A DNA stretch of 20,941 nucleotides from Euryarchaeota archaeon UBA52 (GTDB lineage: Archaea > Thermoplasmatota > Poseidoniia > Poseidoniales > Thalassarchaeaceae), in NCBI GenBank assembly GCA_002505455.1, contig DAVB01000036.1, forward strand, positions 1,468 to 22,408, read 5' to 3'. How positions within the stretch are numbered: position 1 is the first letter of the stretch; each line of letters begins with the position of its first letter. This document shows, one piece after another, positions 14,381 through 20,941 of this stretch. A program made the position numbers and the translations under genes. The notes below the pieces were generated by a model. That model had not been told where the DNA came from, did not search any database, and was given only the letters and a program-made list of their open reading frames with translations.

Positions 14381-15025
14381 ATGAGGGTGAGAAAACTGGC
14401 GATGTTGCTATCCAGTCTTGAACAAACCCAATCTAAATCAGTAGAACTCGAGCAATACGCTACCAGTGGTGATTTGGCTGCAAGGTGGCTCACCGACATC
14501 CTCTCCTTTGGAGATTTATTTCAAGGGTGTACGATTATTGATTTAGGTACGGGCAATGGCGTACTGGGACTCGGCGCGCTGGCCCTCGGAGCAGAAAGAG
14601 CAATTCTCATAGATTCACAAAAAGAAGCCTGTCACACAGCAATGAAAAATGCCGAAACAATGGGATTTTCTAATTCAGTAGAAGTTATCTGTGCAACCCT
14701 GGGTGTAGATAATATAGATTTCAACACATCAGACCTGATAATTAGTAACCCTCCGTGGGGGAGGCAGACCCCTAAAGCAGATCGACCATTCTTGGATACA
14801 ATCCTGCGTGAAGAAACGAATGCCCACTTGATGCACAGTGCAGAGGCAAACCATATCACATCTTTTTTTGGCATCAATGGATGGATTTCAGAGAGATATG
14901 GCGAGGCAGAATTTGCACTTCCTGCTACTTTCGAACATCATACAAGAAAAAGAGGCAAGACAAGAGCTGCATTTTGGCGGCTTACTCCTGCAAAAAATAT
15001 CGATATTATGCCGGACCGTTCATAG
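14381..15025 (+). CDS. METTL5-like RNA N6-adenine methyltransferase (COG2263 type)
   Basis: Rossmann-fold SAM-dependent methyltransferase predicted to methylate an adenine in rRNA; the human METTL5 homologue modifies A1832 of 18S rRNA. The 214-residue protein opens with VELEQYATSGDLAARWL (21-37), close to the LEQYPT motif peculiar to this family. The SAM-binding loop IIDLGTGNGVLGLGA follows at 52-66, an acidic ribose-binding position at ILIDSQ (75-80), and the catalytic NPPWGRQ (about 124-130), equal to NPPF in METTL5. Length agrees with the family. Archaeal members lack an obvious TRMT112 partner gene here. It is the first gene of an operon with csl4 (23-base gap) and the radical SAM gene, which supports an RNA role. 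The gene is about 42% GC by hand count of several lines, against about 57% for csl4 next to it. Confidence 0.88.
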   Translation: MRVRKLAMLLSSLEQTQSKSVELEQYATSGDLAARWLTDILSFGDLFQGCTIIDLGTGNGVLGLGALALGAERAILIDSQKEACHTAMKNAETMGFSNSVEVICATLGVDNIDFNTSDLIISNPPWGRQTPKADRPFLDTILREETNAHLMHSAEANHITSFFGINGWISERYGEAEFALPATFEHHTRKRGKTRAAFWRLTPAKNIDIMPDRS

Positions 15026-15034
15026 GCGACTCTC

Positions 15035-15040
15035 AGGTGG
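15035..15040 (+). promoter_or_regulatory. Ribosome-binding site deciding the csl4 start
   Basis: AGGTGG lies 8 bases before the ATG at 15049. It supports that start over the longer in-frame opening at 14881, which would overlap most of the methyltransferase 3' end. Confidence 0.55.
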
Positions 15041-15048
15041 CGGGCATC

Positions 15049-16281
15049 ATGGGAACCTCATCTGACGTTGTCAGCCCGGGGCAGCTCACTGACATATCTC
15101 CTGATTCTGAGTTGGGTTCGGGGTTGTCCACAACCGATCGAGGAGTGGTAGCTCTGGTCACAGGAACCCTGCATCAGGAAGATGGCGCATGGTCCGTGAA
15201 GGAATCGAACCTCGGAGTCAACAGCCTGGAAGTCGGCGATGATTTCATCGGAGAGGTACATGGTTTGCAACCAAAAGTCGCCATAATCAGGATAATCAGC
15301 GTTGAGAAACCCGGCATGGAGGCCAAGTCCCTTCCTGCAGAGGAACTCTTTGCGGACATAACAGTCACAGAACTATGCGATCGATTCATGCCGTCGGCCG
15401 GCGATGCAATGAGGAGACGAGACATAGTCCGCGCCCGTGTCACATCCACCGATCCCATGATACGTGCAACAACCAAGTCCGCACATACGCTCGGCGTCCT
15501 CCATGCGATTTGCACTGCTTGCGGCGAATCGCTACACGCCAGCGATTCGAAACCCGATTTCAACGTGGCATGCAGAAGATGCGACTACACCGGGTACAGA
15601 GTTCTATCATCTGACTTCAATAGGCTGGATGGCATGGACTCTGCGAATCTGAATCGAGAGGGTACAAGATGGTCCTCTGAGGCCGAGGGAATGCTCGGCC
15701 ACGATGGCGCCCGGCCATACCTCTCCCCCGTTGCAGATCATCGAAGAGGATGGTCGCACGAGATGCCGAGAGAGGCTGCGAGATCAAGGCCGAGGCAAGG
15801 TCGAGATCGCCCAAGGAGGGAGATGCACGATACGAAATGCACACTCTGCGGCAAAGACACAAAAGTACCATTCAAACCAACGATGGGCAAGCCGATTCGC
15901 TGTAGCGAATGCCTCGATGCCGTCAAGCAGGGGGATGCAGATGAAGAGAAACTCGCAGCAGAGAGAAAGCTGCTGATAACTCTCAGAAAAGAGGCTGAAG
16001 CAAACGCTCCCCTGAGGCTATTCGTGGGAAGGCTATCCAGAGAGGCCACGGAGGCAGATATCAAGAAAGCATTCGGCGAACACGGCGAAGTCGTAGACTT
16101 CCACATGCCGATTGACAGAGATACCGGCAACCCCAGGGGATTCGCCTTCGTCACACTGTCTCCAAAATCAGCTGGAGAAGCTGCCATCAAAGCCCTGAAC
16201 GGCGCAGAGTTGGCAGGAAGAAAGATCGTCGTAGAGGCCAGCCAGAGAGAGGGCGGGGACCGCCGTCGAAAGCGGCGATGA
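15049..16281 (+). CDS. csl4: Exosome subunit Csl4 fused to an extra zinc knuckle and an RRM domain
   Basis: Csl4 is a cap subunit of the archaeal RNA exosome that binds RNA and delivers it to the Rrp41/Rrp42 core. Residues 1-180 of 410 have standard Csl4 layout: N-terminal domain (about 8-55), S1 fold (about 60-150) and zinc ribbon with C155, C158, C175, C178. Normal archaeal Csl4 ends near residue 190. Here a linker rich in arginine (about 222-260) leads to a second four-cysteine motif, CTLCGKD...RCSEC (C264, C267, C285, C288). A charged helix follows, then a full RRM (322-399) with RNP2 LFVGRL (324-329) and RNP1 RGFAFVTL (363-370), ending in a basic tail GGDRRRKRR. The frame is continuous, so this is a genuine fusion at sequence level. 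It starts 23 bases after the methyltransferase and overlaps the radical SAM gene as ATGA. Confidence 0.9.
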   Translation: MGTSSDVVSPGQLTDISPDSELGSGLSTTDRGVVALVTGTLHQEDGAWSVKESNLGVNSLEVGDDFIGEVHGLQPKVAIIRIISVEKPGMEAKSLPAEELFADITVTELCDRFMPSAGDAMRRRDIVRARVTSTDPMIRATTKSAHTLGVLHAICTACGESLHASDSKPDFNVACRRCDYTGYRVLSSDFNRLDGMDSANLNREGTRWSSEAEGMLGHDGARPYLSPVADHRRGWSHEMPREAARSRPRQGRDRPRREMHDTKCTLCGKDTKVPFKPTMGKPIRCSECLDAVKQGDADEEKLAAERKLLITLRKEAEANAPLRLFVGRLSREATEADIKKAFGEHGEVVDFHMPIDRDTGNPRGFAFVTLSPKSAGEAAIKALNGAELAGRKIVVEASQREGGDRRRKRR

Positions 16282-18101
16282 CTGCGAAGCATCAAGCACG
16301 AACGCCTCCTCGAGAGTACATGGCCGGTGCCTGGCTGGTCCTGGATGGGTACGAAGACGAACCCGCTGCGTTCGGGGTCCCGAATTACATCGGCTTCCAC
16401 GCCAGATACATCTGCGGCGTCTTCGAGGAGAGGGGCATAGAATACAGGTATTCCACGATTGACGATCTGAGGCTTAGGAGGCGAGTAGCACAACGTATGG
16501 GTGGCGATTCGTTGATGCCGGACGCCGAAGATATAGAGGGAGTAGTAATTCTAGCAGGTGCTGTAGTGCCTGGGAAATATGTCAGAGGAACTCCAATCAG
16601 CCGTAAAGAGGTCGACTCCATACTTCCTTCCATTCCTTCTGGATGCCCCGTTCTAATCGGAGGATGGGCCGTGAGGATATGGCGTCAAGATGGGTGGACG
16701 CCGTTGAGGAAGAATCTCTTCCTCTCTCTGCAGGACACTGACGCCACTCTAGACTGCTTTCTTACGACGGGGCAGTGGTCTCATCGCAGAAGGACGCCAG
16801 AGCAGTGGTCAAGATGGGCATTTAGGGGGGCATCCTCCAGAGCGGTGACCGACCACCCAGACATCATCGCCCCCAACGGGGGCCCAGGACCACTCACCTA
16901 CGAGGTTGAATTGTACCAGGGCTGTGTTAGATACAAGAGGGGGTGCAAGTTCTGTATAGAGCCCAAGAAAGGCGTACCTCTTTGGAGGGATGAGGAGGAC
17001 GTCATAGCCGAGGTAGAGTCTGCGGTCAATGCGGGCATAAGGAATGTCAGAATCGGAGGCGCCACAGATGTTTACACCTACAAGGCCGAAGGAGTAGTAG
17101 AACTCGAGTATCCCATCCCGAATCCCGAGCCCATTGCGAAGGTCCTGCATGAGATTCGCGACGATGGGCGAATCGAAGTGCTTCACGTCGACAACGCAAA
17201 TCCCTCGATCATAGCCGAGAATCTGGAACCATCCGAGCAGATAACGAAGACACTGGTGAATACGCTTACAGATGGCGCCGTTCTCTCCTTTGGCTTGGAG
17301 TCTGCCGACCCGGCGGTTCATGATGCAAACTGGCTGAACTGCAATACTGAACAGCTTATGACTGCAATCAGGCACGTGAATGAACATGGACGAGAACGTG
17401 GACCAAGAGGCCTACCGAAACTGCTTCCTGGATTGAATCTAATCGCCGGACTAAATGGTGAGACGAAAGCCACCTATCAGATGAATCTCAAATTACTCAG
17501 GGCCATTCTCCAAGAGGGTCTAATGCTCAGGAGAATCAACATAAGGCAGGTAGAGGGGGTTGGTTTTCAGGAAGTCCCGAAGAAGGCATTCTCCGCATTT
17601 AAGAAAGAAGTCAGAGCAACAATCGACACACCCATGCTTGAACGACTCCTTCCAGTTGGAACAATTCTGAGGAACGTTTGGTGGGAATCCAGTGGAGACA
17701 GAATAAGGCTGCCTGAGCAGGTGGAGAATCCCTCATACAGGGACGCATCAAGGCACGGGCGACCAGGGATAACCTTCGGAAGGCAGATCGGCGCTTATCC
17801 AATTCTCGTGGGCGTTCCTTACCAGATTCCTCTGGAGACGATGTCCGATGTACTGGTTACCGGTCATGGATCCAGAAGTGTTTCTGGCGTTGAATTGGGG
17901 CTGGACACGATGAAGGCAACAGAGGCCCAATTCAATTCCATACCCGGCATCGGAAACAAGACTGCGTGGGCATTGGTCTCCACACGGGCAAAGTCGCTAT
18001 CCAAAGACAGGCCCATTCGTAGTACTGAGCACCTATTCAGCGAAGCAGAGGCACATCTCCCCGATCATGCCAGGGAGATACTCAAGCACCCTACTGGATA
18101 G
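16278..18101 (+). CDS. Radical SAM protein with C-terminal helix-hairpin-helix (COG1031 type)
   Basis: Member of an archaeal radical SAM family of unknown reaction. The N-terminal LVLDGYEDEPAAFGVPNYIG (20-39) is the family hallmark. Residues 80-200 look like a Rossmann-type, B12-binding-like region, and the radical SAM core starts at about 205. The iron-sulfur cysteines are C216, C223 and C226 in ELYQGCVRYKRGCKFCIEPK, spaced CX6CX2C instead of the usual CX3CX2C; longer first spacing is, to my knowledge, normal for this family. The barrel continues to about 480. The C-terminus has a helix-hairpin-helix, FNSIPGIGNKTAWALVS (about 551-567), typical of nucleic acid contact. Its ATG overlaps the csl4 stop, so it is probably translationally coupled. 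Context and the hairpin suggest RNA or tRNA modification, which is inference. It overlaps the convergent membrane protein gene by 11 bases. Confidence 0.85.
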   Translation: MTAKHQARTPPREYMAGAWLVLDGYEDEPAAFGVPNYIGFHARYICGVFEERGIEYRYSTIDDLRLRRRVAQRMGGDSLMPDAEDIEGVVILAGAVVPGKYVRGTPISRKEVDSILPSIPSGCPVLIGGWAVRIWRQDGWTPLRKNLFLSLQDTDATLDCFLTTGQWSHRRRTPEQWSRWAFRGASSRAVTDHPDIIAPNGGPGPLTYEVELYQGCVRYKRGCKFCIEPKKGVPLWRDEEDVIAEVESAVNAGIRNVRIGGATDVYTYKAEGVVELEYPIPNPEPIAKVLHEIRDDGRIEVLHVDNANPSIIAENLEPSEQITKTLVNTLTDGAVLSFGLESADPAVHDANWLNCNTEQLMTAIRHVNEHGRERGPRGLPKLLPGLNLIAGLNGETKATYQMNLKLLRAILQEGLMLRRINIRQVEGVGFQEVPKKAFSAFKKEVRATIDTPMLERLLPVGTILRNVWWESSGDRIRLPEQVENPSYRDASRHGRPGITFGRQIGAYPILVGVPYQIPLETMSDVLVTGHGSRSVSGVELGLDTMKATEAQFNSIPGIGNKTAWALVSTRAKSLSKDRPIRSTEHLFSEAEAHLPDHAREILKHPTG

Positions 18102-20940
18102 GTTCCCACTGTACGCTCATCGAACCGTTCGGGGCGACACGCAGCACAGGACGCCATTTCGCACCGTCAGTTCCCTCGGGTATCGAGGACCGTATCCCGC
18201 GCAATATCTCCGGATGCAGATCAACCGACAATGCCGAAGAGCTCGACTCATATCTTCCATCTCCGATATTCACTCTTTCAACCGGGACGGGAGGCGGTGG
18301 CGGTGACGAATCCCCTTTGTCGTCGTCCTCGACCTCGTCCGGCTCAGGCTCCTCATCTTCATCCTCGACCTCGTCCGGCTCAGGCTCGATATCCGCCACA
18401 TCTCCCTGCACCTCTTCATCTCGATCATCTCCTGAGAAATCTGGTTTCACGAGTCCGATGTCCTCCGTGATGGCCTCGTAGCCCTCTTTCGTACGGCCAA
18501 TACCCAGTCCGCCCCTTGAGGCGTAGAGGACGCCTTGCCCAACCAGTGACATCGCCGCAGCGAATAGCATTACGACGAATAGGAGTTCATTTACCCTGGG
18601 AACGACCATGAAGCCCAATGGCATCCCAACAAGCCCGAAACTCCTCCTCCAAGATTCGTCTCTGGAGAATCCCAACATGGAGTGATGTGCCGATACTGTA
18701 AGCACCAGTGCAGGAAAAATCAGGCCATAGCCGCCTGCTTGTGAGTAAGCATATCCGGCTAAAAGGGCCAAGACACTCGAAAACCTGCTGATTTCTTCTC
18801 CCTTCTCGGAGATTGATATCTTCCCGATCGCTGAAGGCCCTTTCCATGCAATGTAGACCAAAGCCAGACACTGCAGGATTGGGACCAACAATAGCGTCTC
18901 TTCATGAAGATTGAGATCCTGAGACCCCATTGTTGGCCATGCTACGGTCTGTAGTACAATGCCGAGATAGAGCAGTTTCTCACGACCCGACACTATTCCA
19001 TCCACAGTCATCGCTACTGACGATATGACCCATGTGACGAAACCAATGTCCCATGCGAACCAAAGTAGCAGATACATCCATGCCCGACTCGTCAGACCCA
19101 CGAGAGTTACAGGATCGTACGACTTCTCAATGCCCCATCCTTCAGGGAGATACTCTTCGACATGAATAACCTCAGAGTCATCATAGTTCTTGGCCAGAAG
19201 GCCGTTTCTATGGATTACTACCTGAATGCTCGAAATGACTGCGCCGATTAGACAGCTCACCGCGAATAATTCGTTTTCAGTGATCCCGATCCAAGAATTA
19301 TCTAGCATCCAATCGAGCATGGCATACCCGCCGAAAACAAACGACAGAGGGGCGACATTGAACCACCAAACGACCCCATTCATCCACGCCCAAGCCCACA
19401 TCCCTACAGCTATGAACATCCATACCAATCTGAAGTCGGGCATCAGCAAGGCGAAAGCAAGAACGGCCGCAATGCCGATGCTGAGCCTTTCATCGGCACC
19501 CCATCTCGTGCCTCCGTCGGGCCGTTCTTCAACTCGAATAGCATAGGCTGAAAGGCCAATCTGCAATATGAGCAGAAGACTCCCCCACCTCGGGATATCC
19601 ATTAACCCAGACTCCTCTCCGAGGAAAGGAATCCTCTCAAGTACGTAGATGAGAGTTATTTCTGAAGCAAGGCCCCCGCTCAAGATCAGGGTGTATATCA
19701 CGGCAGTTATTGGGAGTGCCATCAGTATCCAAGTGTTAACATGAGCAGTTGCGCGATATGCGACTATCGCAAAGACCGGTATCGCGAGCAGCCCTCCTGA
19801 GACGTCTGTTGCACCTATTGCAATCAGGGATAGCAGCGTGAAGGATCCTATGGTTCGCGCCTCGTCGGACAGGTCCTCTATCGTCTTGAGCATCCTGTCT
19901 ACAACCACCAGCGGAGCCACTACCACGATGTCTCTGAGCACCCTTTCGAGGAGTCTTATCGAGTCCCCATCAAGATGTTCTGGATTGACATTGAACTGAA
20001 TCGCTGAAACGATTGAAAAGACTGCCATGACGACGGCTCCTGAAAGTCGGTGTAGGGGGCTGACACGCCCGATGGCCCCGCATTCCGCAACGAGAAGGCC
20101 ACCTGCCACTGCGATGTGGAATATCGCTAGCCGCCACTCGAGAATGTGGACATCCCCCATCGTTCCGCTTCCATTGAAGCTGTCTGAATGGGTTATGTCT
20201 CCCGGTATGGCAAGCATCGAAGCGAGCACCAAGAACAACGAAGTGAACCCGAATGGCGTCAGCAGTATGGAGGCCTCATCTCTCTTCCGCGAGCGGGCCT
20301 CCGCGTAGATAGCCAGCCCAACCACGAGAGGGAGGAGATTGGCATGAGCGAACTCGAGTGGAATGACGCCCCTGTCTCTGATGGCAACAATGGATATCGC
20401 AAGAGCGAGAATAGGGATGCATGTAAAATTCCACCATGAAACAGCAAGAGCGGAATCTTCATCCCACATTTCGTTTTCATCTCTGCCGATATCCGTCCTC
20501 CGCAGCTGTACCAATGCTACGATGATCAGAAGTATTGGCATAAACTCTCCAGCTTTGTCAGAAAGCGGCACCAGGGCTCCTGCTAGAATCGCGATTGAAG
20601 AGCCGCTAGACGAATTGAATCTGCCTCTCGATTCACTCCATATGCCCAGGCCGATCAAAACGGGAAGCAACCCCAGCCCAAGTGCGTGGGCATTGCTAAT
20701 CTCGACGCCCCCGATGTCCAAGAATGTGCCACCTTCGCTGCTCGCAATTGCTGCAGAGATGAACCATGCAACGATCATCGCCCAGTATGTCGATCGAACG
20801 ACCCAATCTCTCGCATGATCCCGGGTTTCTAGATAAACGAATGCAGCGATCCCCACGGTCCATGCGATCAAAGCGGCTTCCGCTTCCAATAGCGAAAGTG
20901 CCAATGCAAGTCCTATGGGCATAGCAGGAGTTCTCTGCAT
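18091..20940 (-). CDS. Very large multi-spanning membrane protein of unknown function, possibly 5'-incomplete
   Basis: I do not recognise this family. From the ATG at 20940 it has 949 residues, but only one base lies beyond that codon, so the true start may be outside the window; a membrane span begins within the first ten residues. Residues 1 to about 800 hold some 20-25 hydrophobic segments with short, mostly acidic or basic loops and no recognisable transporter signature. The tail (about 803-949) is soluble: an acidic stretch with a 12-residue tandem repeat (EPEPDEVEDEDE then EPEPDEVEDDDK), a run of five prolines, and a compact last domain of about 50 residues containing HPEILRGIRS and KWRPVLRVAPNGSMSVQWEP. 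That domain looks folded and may be the conserved interaction part. Its role could be envelope-related sensing or scaffolding, which is speculative. It converges on the radical SAM gene. Confidence 0.8.
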   Translation of the reverse strand: MQRTPAMPIGLALALSLLEAEAALIAWTVGIAAFVYLETRDHARDWVVRSTYWAMIVAWFISAAIASSEGGTFLDIGGVEISNAHALGLGLLPVLIGLGIWSESRGRFNSSSGSSIAILAGALVPLSDKAGEFMPILLIIVALVQLRRTDIGRDENEMWDEDSALAVSWWNFTCIPILALAISIVAIRDRGVIPLEFAHANLLPLVVGLAIYAEARSRKRDEASILLTPFGFTSLFLVLASMLAIPGDITHSDSFNGSGTMGDVHILEWRLAIFHIAVAGGLLVAECGAIGRVSPLHRLSGAVVMAVFSIVSAIQFNVNPEHLDGDSIRLLERVLRDIVVVAPLVVVDRMLKTIEDLSDEARTIGSFTLLSLIAIGATDVSGGLLAIPVFAIVAYRATAHVNTWILMALPITAVIYTLILSGGLASEITLIYVLERIPFLGEESGLMDIPRWGSLLLILQIGLSAYAIRVEERPDGGTRWGADERLSIGIAAVLAFALLMPDFRLVWMFIAVGMWAWAWMNGVVWWFNVAPLSFVFGGYAMLDWMLDNSWIGITENELFAVSCLIGAVISSIQVVIHRNGLLAKNYDDSEVIHVEEYLPEGWGIEKSYDPVTLVGLTSRAWMYLLLWFAWDIGFVTWVISSVAMTVDGIVSGREKLLYLGIVLQTVAWPTMGSQDLNLHEETLLLVPILQCLALVYIAWKGPSAIGKISISEKGEEISRFSSVLALLAGYAYSQAGGYGLIFPALVLTVSAHHSMLGFSRDESWRRSFGLVGMPLGFMVVPRVNELLFVVMLFAAAMSLVGQGVLYASRGGLGIGRTKEGYEAITEDIGLVKPDFSGDDRDEEVQGDVADIEPEPDEVEDEDEEPEPDEVEDDDKGDSSPPPPPVPVERVNIGDGRYESSSSALSVDLHPEILRGIRSSIPEGTDGAKWRPVLRVAPNGSMSVQWEPIQ
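18326..18387 (-). repeat. Direct repeat encoding an acidic 12-residue duplication
   Basis: Two identical 26-base copies, at 18326-18351 and 18362-18387, are spaced 36 bases apart, exactly 12 codons. They encode the tandem EPEPDEVED units in the tail of the large membrane protein. The near-perfect identity suggests a recent in-frame duplication. Confidence 0.85.
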
Positions 20941-20941
20941 C

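Noticed and set aside
14278..14499. Extension of the rmuC frame to an ATG at 14499 (74 more residues)
   Set aside because: It would overlap the methyltransferase start by more than 100 bases and contains no family features; the ATG at 14277 gives the standard N-terminal membrane anchor.
14881..15048. Extension of the csl4 frame to an ATG at 14881
   Set aside because: The added 56 residues lie inside the methyltransferase in another frame, and the Csl4 N-terminus with a ribosome-binding site begins at 15049.
15738..16493. A 251-residue open frame on the minus strand opposite csl4
   Set aside because: It is rich in Ser/Leu as expected for the antisense of a charged coding region, crosses the csl4/radical SAM junction and has no recognisable domain.
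18091..18101. Possible frameshift at the overlapping ends of the radical SAM and membrane protein genes
   Set aside because: Both proteins end with plausible family-like or well-formed C-termini, and small convergent overlaps recur at two other junctions in the window.
1..20941. CRISPR arrays, insertion sequences, attachment sites, tRNA or rRNA genes
   Set aside because: No regularly spaced repeats, transposase or integrase, terminal inverted repeats or cloverleaf-like segments were seen; the only notable repeat is the short coding duplication near 18326.

Overview
The window looks like chromosomal DNA from an aerobic, planktonic euryarchaeon, most probably a Marine Group II (Poseidoniales-type) lineage. 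Archaeal signature genes are RNA polymerase subunit K, the exosome subunit Csl4, NMD3, bifunctional phosphoglucose/phosphomannose isomerase, an archaeal-type NFACT/RqcH protein and a COG1031-type radical SAM protein. Heme A synthesis and system I cytochrome c maturation genes point to an aerobic respiratory chain. Thiolase, tryptophan 2,3-dioxygenase and RmuC are of kinds more common in bacteria, as expected for a bacteria-rich archaeal gene repertoire. The lineage is an inference from gene content; no rRNA or tRNA gene is visible.

Coding density is very high. Seventeen genes fill the window and no gap exceeds about 105 bases. Layout: (1) 1-4371, minus strand: tryptophan dioxygenase, thiolase, rpoK, ctaA, ctaB, the last running off the left edge. 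(2) 4466-5041, plus: a RimL-like acetyltransferase. (3) 5038-8164, minus: rhomboid protease with a C-terminal cysteine cluster, then the ribosome-quality-control protein RqcH. (4) 8224-12622, plus: a fused CcmA-CcmB heme exporter, CcmC, CcmD, then NMD3 and PGI/PMI, all tightly packed or overlapping. (5) 12619-14277, minus: RmuC then an M23-type metallopeptidase. (6) 14381-18101, plus: a METTL5-like RNA methyltransferase, an exosome Csl4 subunit extended by an extra zinc knuckle and an RRM domain, and a radical SAM protein with a C-terminal helix-hairpin-helix. (7) 18091-20940, minus: a very large multi-spanning membrane protein of unknown function with an acidic, duplicated, proline-rich tail.

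Two themes recur. Heme and respiration genes (ctaA/ctaB; ccmAB/C/D) are interleaved in operons with core information-processing genes (rpoK; nmd3). RNA and ribosome maintenance genes (rqcH, nmd3, METTL5-like, csl4, possibly the radical SAM protein) are concentrated here. The most unusual item is the Csl4-zinc knuckle-RRM fusion, because RRM domains are rare in archaea and are not a standard part of the exosome cap. The RmuC/methyltransferase pair is clearly more AT-rich than its flanks. Three convergent gene pairs overlap at their stop codons, leaving no room for intergenic terminators.
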